A stretch of 64,000 nt of DNA from Rhodocytophaga aerolata (lineage in GTDB: Bacteria; Bacteroidota; Bacteroidia; Cytophagales; 172606-1). The notes under the pieces were generated by a model. It ran no database searches. It was not told the origin of the DNA and was given only the letters and a program-made list of their open reading frames with translations. Positions within the stretch are counted from its first letter, which is position 1, and every line of letters begins with the position of its first letter. Below, one piece after another: positions 55,685-64,000 of this stretch. The translations under genes were made by a program, and so were the position numbers. The stretch covers positions 62,001-126,000 of the forward strand of contig NZ_JAUKPO010000019.1 in the NCBI RefSeq assembly GCF_030503435.1, written 5' to 3'.

Positions 55685-56686
55685 ATGAAACATTTTGGGT
55701 TTGCGCTAGCCGTTTGCTTGTTTTTTTCACTTGTAGGTAAGGCACAGGAGAGTAAGAGAGTTGAAATCAAAAAAAACATTCCCCTGGATTCTATTGTGCT
55801 AAGCGATCCGTTTATTCTGGCCGATGCGAAAACAAAGCTCTACTACATGACCGGAACCGGTGGCCTGTTATGGAAGAGCGAAGATTTGAAGTTGTGGGAT
55901 GGCCCCTTTACCGTTACCAGAACAGATCCAAGCTCCTGGATGGGGCCAAACCCGATGATCTGGGTGGCCGAAATTCACGCCTTTCAAAACAAGTATTATT
56001 ATTTTGCTACCTTCACTAACCGCTCCGTCAAGATAGATACTGTCGGAGAAAATATCATTGAACGCAGGGCCTGCCATGTGCTGGTAAGTGACAAGCCTGA
56101 TGGCCCCTATGTACCCATGAAAGATACTACCTATTTACCTGCCCATATGCCAACGTTGGATGGTACCTTATGGGTAGATACAAATGGAAAGCCCTATATG
56201 GTCTATTGTTACGAATGGCTGCAAAACTTAAATGGGACCATTGAAAAGATTGAATTGAAACCGGATTTAAGTGGTACCATTGGCGAGAGTAAGCTGTTGT
56301 TCCGGGCAAGTGAGGCTCCCTGGAGCCGGGAAAAAGATAAAAATGGCAAAGACCGCCCCAACAAAGTAACCGATGGCCCTTATCTGTTTAAAACAGGAAC
56401 CGGACGATTAGGAATGATATGGACCAGCTGGATTTACGATATGTACACGCAAGGCGTTGCCTATTCACAAAGTGGCACCCTGGATGGCCCCTGGATACAG
56501 GAGAAAGACCCGATCACACCGCTCAATTATGGCCATGGTATGTTGTTTCACACCTTAGATGGCAAGTTATTGATGTCTATCCATAGTCATAAAAGTATTA
56601 ACGGCCGCTACCGGCGCATTCCTCATCTGTTTGAAGCAGATCTATCTGGAGATAAGTTGGTTGTTACTAAGCCGTATATCCCTTAA
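55685..56686 (+). CDS. GH43-like secreted protein with Asp at the general-acid site
   Basis: 333 residues with a signal peptide ending VGKAQ. A five-bladed propeller is indicated by SIVLSDPFILAD (Asp41, base), MIWVAEIHAFQNKYYYFATF, and TLDGTLWVDTNGKPYM (Asp159). Where the other GH43 proteins have E-G, this one has KVTDGPYLF, with Asp230. This fits a GH43 sub-branch or a changed catalytic acid. It may be a binding or altered-specificity protein, or an active enzyme using another acid. It stands outside the main PUL and lacks a SusCD pair. Activity should be treated as uncertain. Confidence 0.8.
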   Translation: MKHFGFALAVCLFFSLVGKAQESKRVEIKKNIPLDSIVLSDPFILADAKTKLYYMTGTGGLLWKSEDLKLWDGPFTVTRTDPSSWMGPNPMIWVAEIHAFQNKYYYFATFTNRSVKIDTVGENIIERRACHVLVSDKPDGPYVPMKDTTYLPAHMPTLDGTLWVDTNGKPYMVYCYEWLQNLNGTIEKIELKPDLSGTIGESKLLFRASEAPWSREKDKNGKDRPNKVTDGPYLFKTGTGRLGMIWTSWIYDMYTQGVAYSQSGTLDGPWIQEKDPITPLNYGHGMLFHTLDGKLLMSIHSHKSINGRYRRIPHLFEADLSGDKLVVTKPYIP

Positions 56687-56874
56687 ACTACAAAATAACT
56701 CTCATGCTGTTCCAGAAAAAATCCTGAACCTGCCTGTTACAAAAACCAGTAAGATGCCTGAAAATTTATCAGGTTTATAGTCCATGTCTCTGCGCATGTT
56801 TCTAGCCGTATTTTAGAACTAGCCAGTGTACCAGGCTGGACAATCGTTTGCTGATTAAGCAAGCAATCATTATT

Positions 56875-57867
56875 TTACTTGAACTCCAGTAAGGCTCTTT
56901 CTATAATCGAATCTATGCCCTTAGTTCTGTCTGCCTCTGCCATATTCACGGCAATATCAGGTACAATTCCCGCTTCCATATTATAGCCATCTGGCAGAAG
57001 AGAAACCGAAGCAGAGTAATTTACATGAAAGCCGTTGGGTAATTCGGAACCTGCCGGCACTCCCCCTCCTCCCCCGGTCTGGTCCCCAATTAGCGTAATG
57101 CCTAGCGCCTTACAGGATGCAGCAAAATAGTTGGCTGCACTATAGCAGCGCCTGTTGGTAAGCACTACTACTTTTTTCTCAAACCGCACATTTTCCAAAT
57201 CAGGCGTGAGATATACTTCGTGGAATGGTTCAAAATCTTGATGCCCCGGGCCATTTTTAAAAGCTTGTTTGTATAGCATTTTCCGCTCCGAAATGATTCT
57301 TTCCAGGATCTTAAAACTGTTCTTGGGATTCCCTCCTTCATTACTTCGTATATCAATAATAAGTCCTTCGGTATCCTTAAAGCGGGTAAAAATATAATCT
57401 AAATTATCGGCACTGATGGGATTGCGGAAAGAGCTGTAATGAATATAGCCCACCTCGCCAATAATGGTATTGATTAAAGGGCCAGTAATATGATAATCTC
57501 CCCAGTAATGGCGGATAAGTAACTCTCTGTCTACATTAGCCGGATAATCCAGAAACCAGTTTTCATATTTGGAAATATTATCTCCCGAACGCAGGTTTAC
57601 ATGTCCATCCCGAAGGGTAGAGAGCATCTGGGCCATTACCTCAAATAACTCTTCCCGACTTAAGTTATTATGTATCTGTGGCCTATAAACCGTGTATACA
57701 GAATCCCAGTTGATTCTCTTATATTCAAAGAAAGAATATTTACGGTCCAGTTCCTTCCAAAGCAGATCGAAATTAGTGACATTGCCACTGGGAGGGTCTT
57801 TCTCAATAAACACATCCTCACAAGCTGTAAAAACGAATAATAGTAAAACTACAAGTATCTTTTTCAT
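56875..57867 (-). CDS. S41 family peptidase lipoprotein
   Basis: About 330 residues from the ATG at 57867; the upstream 32-codon extension would overlap the preceding gene. Lipobox FTAC (Cys16). The N-terminal tricorn-type helical domain (NFDLLWKELDRKYSFFEYKR) is followed by the S41 catalytic domain. GLIIDIRSNEGGNPKN and the nucleophile Ser243 in NRRCYSAANYFAASC are visible, then GDQTGGGGGVPAG. It lacks an obvious PDZ domain. Probably a surface or periplasmic protease. It is the last gene of the sigma-factor operon, 11 bases after the preceding stop, so it may process operon-encoded proteins. Confidence 0.9.
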   Translation of the reverse strand: MKKILVVLLLFVFTACEDVFIEKDPPSGNVTNFDLLWKELDRKYSFFEYKRINWDSVYTVYRPQIHNNLSREELFEVMAQMLSTLRDGHVNLRSGDNISKYENWFLDYPANVDRELLIRHYWGDYHITGPLINTIIGEVGYIHYSSFRNPISADNLDYIFTRFKDTEGLIIDIRSNEGGNPKNSFKILERIISERKMLYKQAFKNGPGHQDFEPFHEVYLTPDLENVRFEKKVVVLTNRRCYSAANYFAASCKALGITLIGDQTGGGGGVPAGSELPNGFHVNYSASVSLLPDGYNMEAGIVPDIAVNMAEADRTKGIDSIIERALLEFK

Positions 57868-57878
57868 AGGAAGGGCAT

Positions 57879-58718
57879 CTAAATAGTTACTAGCAGGGAG
57901 AACATCAGGGCATGCGAAGCCCCTTTTACTTGCTCTGTAAAGGAGGCTGTATAATATTGCCACTCATAACTGATGCCTAGCTGATTATTTCCTCTAATGG
58001 GATAAAGCAAAGAATTACGCAGCATAATGCGGCCAAACGAGCCAAAACTACACATCCGGGCATTTCTTTGCGCATACCTAAACAGGTCATCTTCGGGATT
58101 GGTGACATCATACACATTCAGGTAATCAGGCCGGGTGCCATACGAAAGCAATGGCAGGCTTACGCGGTGGTAGTGGGTAAGCCGTTTACGTTTTAGCTGA
58201 AAACTCCCCTTATACGCCGCACTGATGGCTAAAGAAGTAAAATTATCATACACGATAGCACTGTTATCCAGCTGAGGTAAATACCGCACATCCAGAAAGG
58301 TATGTAAAGAGGCTCCCAGGAAAAATGCACCCTTCAGCGTGTCCTTTATCAGAGTGGTCTTCCGCAGATACACATAATCTATATCCAGGCGGAACATATT
58401 GGCTTTCATGGTGGGGTATTTTTTAAAATCCCCTGAAGTAATAAGGGCATATTGGATAGGCAGACGTAATTCGGTTAACCGCTTGCCCTGTTTTTCTTTC
58501 AACACACCAAAAGACAAGGTGGGCAGCCATCCTTTGTAGCGAACCGGAGACATCGCATCATCCTTTATCTGGTGGTAGGTAAAGCCACTGCCCAACTCCA
58601 GATGAGTCGTTTTCTGACTTCTAGCCTGCACTGCATGGAGGCAGAGCAAGACCCAAAGGCTGAATCTGAACCACGGGCTGGGGGCTAGAATTCTGTTGAT
58701 TTTTTTCATAATTATCAT
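57879..58718 (-). CDS. Exported envelope protein of unknown function
   Basis: 279 residues; a second ATG three codons downstream (58709, MKKINRIL) may be the true start. The signal-like N-terminus has a hydrophobic core (FSLWVLLCLHAVQARSQ). The rest is rich in alternating strands with many aromatic residues, for example GWLPTLSFGVLKEKQ and LGISYEWQYYTASF, and it ends in ALMFSLLVTI. This is consistent with an outer-membrane beta barrel. No known family recognised. In the operon it lies between the S41 gene (11 bases) and the next barrel-like gene (about 30 bases). Confidence 0.7.
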   Translation of the reverse strand: MIIMKKINRILAPSPWFRFSLWVLLCLHAVQARSQKTTHLELGSGFTYHQIKDDAMSPVRYKGWLPTLSFGVLKEKQGKRLTELRLPIQYALITSGDFKKYPTMKANMFRLDIDYVYLRKTTLIKDTLKGAFFLGASLHTFLDVRYLPQLDNSAIVYDNFTSLAISAAYKGSFQLKRKRLTHYHRVSLPLLSYGTRPDYLNVYDVTNPEDDLFRYAQRNARMCSFGSFGRIMLRNSLLYPIRGNNQLGISYEWQYYTASFTEQVKGASHALMFSLLVTI

Positions 58719-58747
58719 CGTAAGGAGATGGTATAAACACAGCTATC

Positions 58748-59395
58748 TTAAAAGGCTATTCCGAGTTGAATGCTTGCTCTAAAATTCAGGCCTGCTTTCC
58801 GGTCAGGATAATTTATGATACCTTTTGCTATCCCTACATCCGCATCTACATAGCCCCATCTGGTAATTCTTCGTTGGATGCCATATACCAGGTGAATGGA
58901 AAGATCCTGTTCATTCCTGCCGGGCCGGGTCCGGCCATCGATAAACGTACTCAGGTAATTGGCCGAAAAATTATTGGCACTCTTGCCTTTCAGAATCCGG
59001 CGGTTAAGGTTATAATAATACCGCATGCCTCCAGCAAGACCTATATCCCGGATACGCCTGTTATCTGCCCGAAGGGTAGTGCCTATAATATAAGACCAGG
59101 CAGGGGTTATTTTTCTCTCAAAAGAAACCCTTACCATATTGTTCACATGGTTTTTGCTTGAATCATTTCTTTCTCCTAAGGAAAACAGGTATAAAACAGG
59201 GCCAATGAGGTCAATTTTAATTAACTGTTTTTTTTCTTCGTTAGCTCTGATCACATGGTTGTAAGAATCCAGTAAGTGGGCAAACCTGGCCGTATCCATT
59301 TCTTCCTCACTGCGTTCAATAGTGATTTTCTCCTGGGCTGCTACCCATGGCAAGCCTGTCAGTAAACCGATGAAAAGAATAAGTATCTTTTTCAT
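58748..59395 (-). CDS. Predicted outer-membrane beta-barrel protein
   Basis: About 215 residues from the ATG at 59395, which begins the signal peptide MKKILILFIGLLTGLPWVAA. After a helical acidic region (about 25-60) the pattern is beta-barrel-like, with ends such as AGMRYYYNLNRR and a C-terminal RASIQLGIAF with a terminal Phe. The start codon overlaps the stop of the adhesin-like gene in an ATGA junction, so the two are translationally coupled. Probably an outer-membrane component of the ECF module. Family not recognised. Confidence 0.72.
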   Translation of the reverse strand: MKKILILFIGLLTGLPWVAAQEKITIERSEEEMDTARFAHLLDSYNHVIRANEEKKQLIKIDLIGPVLYLFSLGERNDSSKNHVNNMVRVSFERKITPAWSYIIGTTLRADNRRIRDIGLAGGMRYYYNLNRRILKGKSANNFSANYLSTFIDGRTRPGRNEQDLSIHLVYGIQRRITRWGYVDADVGIAKGIINYPDRKAGLNFRASIQLGIAF

Positions 59396-60285
59396 TTTCC
59401 TTCCAAAATGATTTTGCCAAACGATGTATGAACTTTTATTAAGGGCAAACCCTTTGCCCCATACTGCCACCTGGCTAGCTGGGCAGAATGATTAACTGTA
59501 CTGCTTTTTATATGCCCCGGCAGGGTGACTTCCCCAAACTGCGATTCCAGCTGGTATTGATAATGGTTTAGTTGATTCATAGAAAGATGTATATCGGATT
59601 TGGCAGCATCCACTGTTAACGAAGAAATACCGGTTAAGCCGCTTATATAGATATCTCCTAAGGTATTTTTAAAAGAAGCAGAGCCGGTTATACCTTGGAT
59701 GCTGGTTTTGGTATGGGTAAAAGAGCAAGTGATTTGCCCGGCTATAGTTGTAGCCGTAAAATCTCCAAAGTGACTTTTGTAATCGCCCCGGCCGTTCATG
59801 TTTTCCAGGCTAATATTTCCATACCTGCTGTCTATGCTGGTATTCCCGGAGGTATTGGCTACATGTACATTCCCATAGCTGTTGGTTATTTGCAAGGATG
59901 CTCCAGTGGGTACCCATACTTCATATTCGGCAAGCAGAATGGCATTCAGTTGAGCCTTTCCATTAGGCAAAGCGAAATAATTTTTTAAATGAATCACTCC
60001 TCTTCTTTTTTCCAGAATGTACCGCTGATAGTCCAGTTCTTGCTGGGCTACTTGCCTGGTAAGGGCTTTTGAAATAAGTTTTAGCTTTACCTTTACTTCC
60101 TTGCCCTCCCACCCCATCACCTTAATTCCGGCCTTCTCCCCTTCCAGTTGAATAGATTCGCCTTCTTTGCAGGAAAAATTCTTTTCCACTGTTTTGGTAA
60201 TCACTTGCACCATTCCTTGAGCTATCAGCCTACCGGCGAAGAAAACCAGTAAAAGCAGCAGCCCGGATGTGAGTAAAAATTTCAT
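59392..60285 (-). CDS. DUF4097-like beta-strand-repeat adhesin protein
   Basis: About 297 residues from the ATG at 60285; a TTG five codons upstream is less likely. Signal peptide (LLTSGLLLLLVFFAGRLIAQ). From about 110 the protein forms a parallel beta-helix-like repeat of short strands (ASLQITNSYGNVHVANTSGN, TSIDSRYGNISLENMNGRGD, ASFKNTLGDIYISGLTGISS). This is typical of putative adhesin DUF4097 family proteins. Exported. The gene is coupled to the next by an ATGA overlap and preceded 33 bases upstream by the anti-sigma gene. It may be the target or a signal-sensing output of the sigma factor. Confidence 0.85.
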   Translation of the reverse strand: MKFLLTSGLLLLLVFFAGRLIAQGMVQVITKTVEKNFSCKEGESIQLEGEKAGIKVMGWEGKEVKVKLKLISKALTRQVAQQELDYQRYILEKRRGVIHLKNYFALPNGKAQLNAILLAEYEVWVPTGASLQITNSYGNVHVANTSGNTSIDSRYGNISLENMNGRGDYKSHFGDFTATTIAGQITCSFTHTKTSIQGITGSASFKNTLGDIYISGLTGISSLTVDAAKSDIHLSMNQLNHYQYQLESQFGEVTLPGHIKSSTVNHSAQLARWQYGAKGLPLIKVHTSFGKIILEGK

Positions 60286-60318
60286 GGTTTGCTTCTTCAA
60301 TTTTATCGACCTATCCCA

Positions 60319-61035
60319 TCACAGCAGATGCTGGATTAATTTCTTCCCTACTTCTGTTTTTTCTTTTTCAATGCGTACCAGATACGTAGCCAGTTGTGTT
60401 TGTTCCCGGTGTGTTTGTAACTGATTTACCAGCTCTTGCCTGGCTGCATGAAGCTCCAGATACTCTTCTAGTAAACCTCTAAACCCAGGTTCCTGACACT
60501 GCATAGCTAAGCGGGCACAGTTTTCTCTGATAAATTGCATTAGCTCATCCTCTTCCGGAAGCTGGCTGTACACAGCCTGCCAGTCTGTAGGAGGAATAGC
60601 CTCTTCCCGGTAGGTTATGTGTATTTTTTCAGCACTGGCAGGTATTTCATTCTGCCACAAAAAGCTAAGCAGGAGTAAAAGGGATGCTGCCATACCGGCT
60701 ATCCAATACAGGTACGGACTACTGCGTACTGGTTTTTCCTTTTGTGTCTTTTCAATAATGTTCTCAAATACATCTTTATGGAGTTTGTGTACGGGCAAGG
60801 ATTGAATAGCCCGGTTCAGCCTCTCCTGGTTTTCAAGGGCATGCTCAATTTTTTCCCAGGGTAGATGGGCCTGCACTCTATCCGCTTTATACTGGGAAAT
60901 AGCACGGTCTATGTGTGGCAGCCCTTTTTCTTTATCCAGTTCTTGCTCTATACTTTTCCATATGTCCGCCGGTGCCTTGTATTGAGGCAATTGGGCTAAA
61001 GCTTGATCAAGTATTTGTTTATTGTTAGGTTTCAT
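60319..61035 (-). CDS. Predicted anti-sigma factor with one membrane segment
   Basis: 238 residues. The N-terminal helical region (about 1-100) faces the cytoplasm; one membrane segment is at about 107-128 (YWIAGMAASLLLLLSFLW); the C-terminal 110 residues would be periplasmic. It has a coiled-coil tail (ELHAARQELVNQLQTHREQT). Its start overlaps the sigma-factor stop in an ATGA junction, the usual arrangement of ECF sigma and membrane anti-sigma. It lacks a clear zinc-finger HxxxCxxC motif. The role is inferred mainly from topology and position. Confidence 0.78.
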   Translation of the reverse strand: MKPNNKQILDQALAQLPQYKAPADIWKSIEQELDKEKGLPHIDRAISQYKADRVQAHLPWEKIEHALENQERLNRAIQSLPVHKLHKDVFENIIEKTQKEKPVRSSPYLYWIAGMAASLLLLLSFLWQNEIPASAEKIHITYREEAIPPTDWQAVYSQLPEEDELMQFIRENCARLAMQCQEPGFRGLLEEYLELHAARQELVNQLQTHREQTQLATYLVRIEKEKTEVGKKLIQHLL

Positions 61036-61583
61036 TCCATCAGGTCTTTTAGAAGGCGTTGCAACATTTTTTTAGCTTGAAACAGCTGTGATTTGGCAGT
61101 ACCTTCGGCAATGCCTATAATCTGGCCAACTTCCCGGTGTGTATAGCCTTCTACTTCAACTAACAAAAACACATTTCTATACCCTGCCGGCAACTTCCGG
61201 ATAGCCTTTTCCAGGTATTCCCCTGTCAGGTTTTCATCCCAGGTAATAGGTTGATTATCCTGTATAAATTCACTTATCGGCTCAAAAGCATGCAAGCTCT
61301 TTTGCTTGGAGAGCCCACTGCGGATAACTATGGTTTTAATCCAGGCCCCTAAGGAAGAGGCTCCCCTATAATTCTTAAGACTCCGGAATACTTCTATAAA
61401 GGCTTCCTGCAAAGCGTCAGCAGCATCCTCTTCATCGTTGAGCATGCGCAAGAGCAACGTATACATAGCATCTTTGTATTTGTAATACAAAGCGCGCTGG
61501 GCATTTCTGTCGTGCTGCATACAGCCGTGTAAAAGCTCTAGCTCGTATGGATCTTGTAAATAGCTCAATGACTTAAGTACCAT
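61032..61583 (-). CDS. ECF-type RNA polymerase sigma factor
   Basis: 183 residues with region 2 (NAQRALYYKYKDAMYTLLLR and EEDAADALQEAFIEVFRSL) and region 4 (LPAGYRNVFLLVEVEGYTHR and the DNA-binding helix EVGQIIGIAEGTAKSQLFQA). This is the standard ECF architecture without a signal peptide. It overlaps the anti-sigma gene by the ATGA junction and starts the six-gene operon. It probably activates its own operon; no TAnnTTTG element lies near its start, so the promoter may be an ECF-specific type. Confidence 0.95.
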   Translation of the reverse strand: MVLKSLSYLQDPYELELLHGCMQHDRNAQRALYYKYKDAMYTLLLRMLNDEEDAADALQEAFIEVFRSLKNYRGASSLGAWIKTIVIRSGLSKQKSLHAFEPISEFIQDNQPITWDENLTGEYLEKAIRKLPAGYRNVFLLVEVEGYTHREVGQIIGIAEGTAKSQLFQAKKMLQRLLKDLME

Positions 61584-62167
61584 TCACCCTTAAAGTGGGA
61601 AAATATCTGGAAAGGGTTGTATGAGAGAAAAAAAATAGTTTACCGCAGTTCACCTCACAGACAGTACCAGGCATGGCCGTTACCAGGCTTTAGGCGAGTA
61701 GAATTCTTTTGGCTTTATGAAACGTAAGGATCATGAATAACCTGGAAAGGTCTAGGACCTGGATTTTTTTAGCAGGATAGCCAGCCCATGCTTACCCGTT
61801 TGAAAACAGATGCCTCCCAAATTCTACAGCCCGATGATCTTACGAGACGTACACCAATAGTATACTACGTATACCTAAAAATGGGTATTGACTTACTCCA
61901 TACAATCCCGTATCTTTTCTAAACTTTTGTGCTTACCTATTTATTCTTTGCCAATATATCTGAGAAAGCATGCGACTTGTCAGCGGCATTACAGGTAGCC
62001 AGTTATAACATCTACTGAATATATGCCTGTGCTGGGGTAGCGTATAAATGCTATGGATATATTCTTTACCAGAACACAGGGCCGAAAGTAATAGAGAATC
62101 CCTGTCTGCGCGAAAAGCAGGCAAGCAATCAGATAAATAAACTTCCCATCTTAACTAATTAGAAGGT
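61584..62167. other. Divergent intergenic region
   Basis: 584 bases between the ECF sigma gene and the flavoprotein gene. A pair of GTATAC palindromes (around 61859-61874) stands out, but its role is unknown. No terminator or credible small gene found. Confidence 0.4.
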
Positions 62168-63976
62168 ATGTCCCCTACCACAAACTTACAAGCCAGCCTA
62201 TCAAAAATCGGTGCCATGGCGAACGATGAACAAGCAGTGGATGAGTTAGTTGAATTACTTGCCACTACGCCCGCTGAAGCCCCTCTGGATGAAGAAGGCG
62301 ACGAAACCCCGGAAGTAACGGGCCTTGTTGCATTTAGCAGTGAGGAATTTGATATCAAACATAATGAGTTCATCACGAATCCGGCGGGCACCTGGGAGTT
62401 TGCCAAGCCCGTTTCCATGCTGTTTCCCCATTCTTTGAAAGGCGTAGTCAACGCGGTACGTTATGCTGAGGAAAACCACTTGAAAATAAAAGGATTAGGT
62501 TCCCGCCATTCATTTTCGTTAGCCCCGGCAACCGATCATTGTTACATAGATCTGTCCAAAACCTTTACTTATTCGTTGGGCAAGCATAATGAAACGGTGC
62601 ATAGCCTGGATCAGTCATCCCTGGATCTGTTAAAGGATGGCATCAGCAAAAAACAGCACTTTGATGCCCTGGGAGGCTTGACTATCCGCATGATCAACCA
62701 TATACTCTGCCCGGATAATAATAATGATATAGCCAGGTTTGGCCGCAAAAGAATGTATAATATGGGCGGAGGAGATGTACAAACGTTTGCCGGCGCCTTC
62801 TCTACCGGTACTCATGGCTCTGGGGGCAAATATTCTGCTTACCATGATATGATCCGCTCTATTCTCCTGGTGTCTTCCGAGGGAAAAGTCTACCGTGTAG
62901 AACCTACAAATGGAATAACCGATCCGGATAAACACCAGCTCTATTATAACAACCATCCGGAAAAAGTTAAGGTACTGCTGATTCAGGATGATGATAAATT
63001 TTATTCGTTGCTGGTCAGCATGGGGTGCTTCGGCATTATTTATTCTGCCATTATTGAGGTAGCGGAAATGACCCTGCTTCATGCCGACAACTATTACTAC
63101 CAGTCAGGATGGACGGCTAACCTGAAGCAAACATTACAAAAGCCGGTTCTGCCTGCCGACCCGGAAGAGGAATACTTTTACTACATTCAGCTTAACCCTT
63201 ACAAACTGAAGCGTAAAAAAAACCCTTCCATTCTGGTGAAAGAAATAAAACCCAGCAATGTGCCCGGATCTGGAAAAAAAGAAACCAGAAGAAAAATCTG
63301 GCCATCTGTTTTTACGAATTGGCCGCTGAGTGTAAATCTGATCAGGCATATTACCAACTCGGGCCTGATGCCCAAAAAACGTATTATCGAATCGGCCTTG
63401 CGCTCGCAGAATGACAATACCAGGAAAGGAAGAGGCTACACCGATATAGCCTATAAAATATGGAATGCCGGCAGTGGCAAAACCAAAAGCATAGGCACAG
63501 GGATAGAAATTGCCTTTCCTGCCGAAGAAGCCCCGGAAGCCATAGACTTGCTGCTGGCTTGTATAGAAAAAGTGAGCAGCATGGGCAGAGGCTATTATTT
63601 AAATGCACCGATTGCCCTACGCTTTGTACGGCCCTCCAAGGCCTATCTTGCACCCAATTACCATACCTACCAGGGGAAACAGGTGGCCGAATGGTGTTAT
63701 GTTGAAATTCTGCGGGTAAATAGCAAGGCAGCAGAGGATGATAAAAAGGAACTGGAAATATTTACCCACCTGCAAACGATGATGTACCTGAAAGGGGGCA
63801 GACCGCACTGGGGCCTAAATTTCGGATTTCCTTTTACTGTAGAGCTGCTTCACAAGCTATATCCCAAATTCAATGAATGGCTTGCTGCCTACCGGTTTTT
63901 TAATTTCAAGGGTACGTTCGAAAGTGAATTTACCCGCAAGGCAGGCCTGGACCCAATAGCGGCTCCGGTAGTGTAA
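62168..63976 (+). CDS. FAD-dependent sugar-lactone oxidase-like protein (VAO family)
   Basis: 602 residues, longer than typical members of about 430-450 residues. An acidic N-terminal extension of about 75 residues (PAEAPLDEEGDETPEVTG) precedes the PCMH-type FAD domain. KIKGLGSRHSFSLAPATD carries His114, a candidate for covalent flavin attachment in VAO-family enzymes. GGGDVQTFAGAFSTGTHGSG is the second FAD-binding segment. The C-terminal D-arabinono-1,4-lactone oxidase-like domain includes PHWGLNFGFPF. It probably oxidises a sugar alcohol or lactone, with unknown substrate. No signal peptide. The ATG at 62168 has AGAAGG just upstream. Confidence 0.88.
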   Translation: MSPTTNLQASLSKIGAMANDEQAVDELVELLATTPAEAPLDEEGDETPEVTGLVAFSSEEFDIKHNEFITNPAGTWEFAKPVSMLFPHSLKGVVNAVRYAEENHLKIKGLGSRHSFSLAPATDHCYIDLSKTFTYSLGKHNETVHSLDQSSLDLLKDGISKKQHFDALGGLTIRMINHILCPDNNNDIARFGRKRMYNMGGGDVQTFAGAFSTGTHGSGGKYSAYHDMIRSILLVSSEGKVYRVEPTNGITDPDKHQLYYNNHPEKVKVLLIQDDDKFYSLLVSMGCFGIIYSAIIEVAEMTLLHADNYYYQSGWTANLKQTLQKPVLPADPEEEYFYYIQLNPYKLKRKKNPSILVKEIKPSNVPGSGKKETRRKIWPSVFTNWPLSVNLIRHITNSGLMPKKRIIESALRSQNDNTRKGRGYTDIAYKIWNAGSGKTKSIGTGIEIAFPAEEAPEAIDLLLACIEKVSSMGRGYYLNAPIALRFVRPSKAYLAPNYHTYQGKQVAEWCYVEILRVNSKAAEDDKKELEIFTHLQTMMYLKGGRPHWGLNFGFPFTVELLHKLYPKFNEWLAAYRFFNFKGTFESEFTRKAGLDPIAAPVV

Positions 63977-64000
63977 AACAAGCTAAGTTGGGTGAAAAGC

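Noticed and set aside
61859-61874. Two GTATAC palindromes upstream of the ECF sigma gene
   Set aside because: Short and without a known binding-protein match; noted in the intergenic entry but not called an operator.

Overview
The window comes from a member of the Bacteroidota, most likely order Cytophagales. This is inferred from paired SusC/SusD genes, many secreted and lipoprotein glycoside hydrolases, AT-rich ribosome-binding regions, promoter -7 elements of the TAnnTTTG type, and Bacteroidota-typical families (DUF4965, DUF1080, DUF3857, DUF1343/NamZ, HTTM). GC content is moderate. I see no rRNA, tRNA, CRISPR array, transposase or phage gene.

Region 1 (1-21026) is a polysaccharide utilization locus. 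Eight minus-strand genes between 11726 and the left edge encode a GH2 enzyme, an exported protein of unknown role, three GH43 enzymes, a DUF4965 protein, a Cys-type sulfatase and a GH127-like protein cut by the window edge. A secreted M81 (MlrC-type) peptidase and a small STAS-like gene lie between this block and susC-susD (19314-14730). A fourth GH43 gene diverges from susC. Four GH43 genes with GH127 and GH2 suggest an arabinose-rich glycan, and the sulfatase suggests it may be sulfated. The susC leader holds a promoter, a hairpin and a U-rich run that resemble an attenuator.

Region 2 (21307-31879) concerns the cell surface or an unknown metabolite. It has a QueC-like PP-loop protein, a GT4 glycosyltransferase and an ATP-grasp protein on the plus strand. 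An HTTM membrane protein with an overlapping partner runs towards them. A DUF418 protein, a polysaccharide flippase and a NAPE-PLD-like metallohydrolase follow. The PP-loop/GT4/ATP-grasp trio is the best candidate here for an undescribed pathway.

Region 3 (32232-45941) mixes carbohydrate enzymes (GH18, DUF1080 with a Tat-exported Gfo/Idh/MocA oxidoreductase, a GH20/GH67-like enzyme), an acyltransferase, a bestrophin-like protein, a tandem pair of DUF3857 transglutaminase-fold proteins (one lacking its catalytic Cys) and a secreted DinB-like protein.

Region 4 (46398-56686) has two divergent, clearly related PAS histidine kinases without response regulators, a PLP-dependent gamma-lyase-type enzyme, a NamZ-like muramidase and a GH43-like protein.

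Region 5 (61583-56875) is a tight minus-strand operon: ECF sigma factor, anti-sigma protein, adhesin-like beta-strand protein, two envelope proteins and an S41 peptidase. It reads like an envelope-signalling module. A long sugar-lactone-oxidase-type flavoprotein closes the window.
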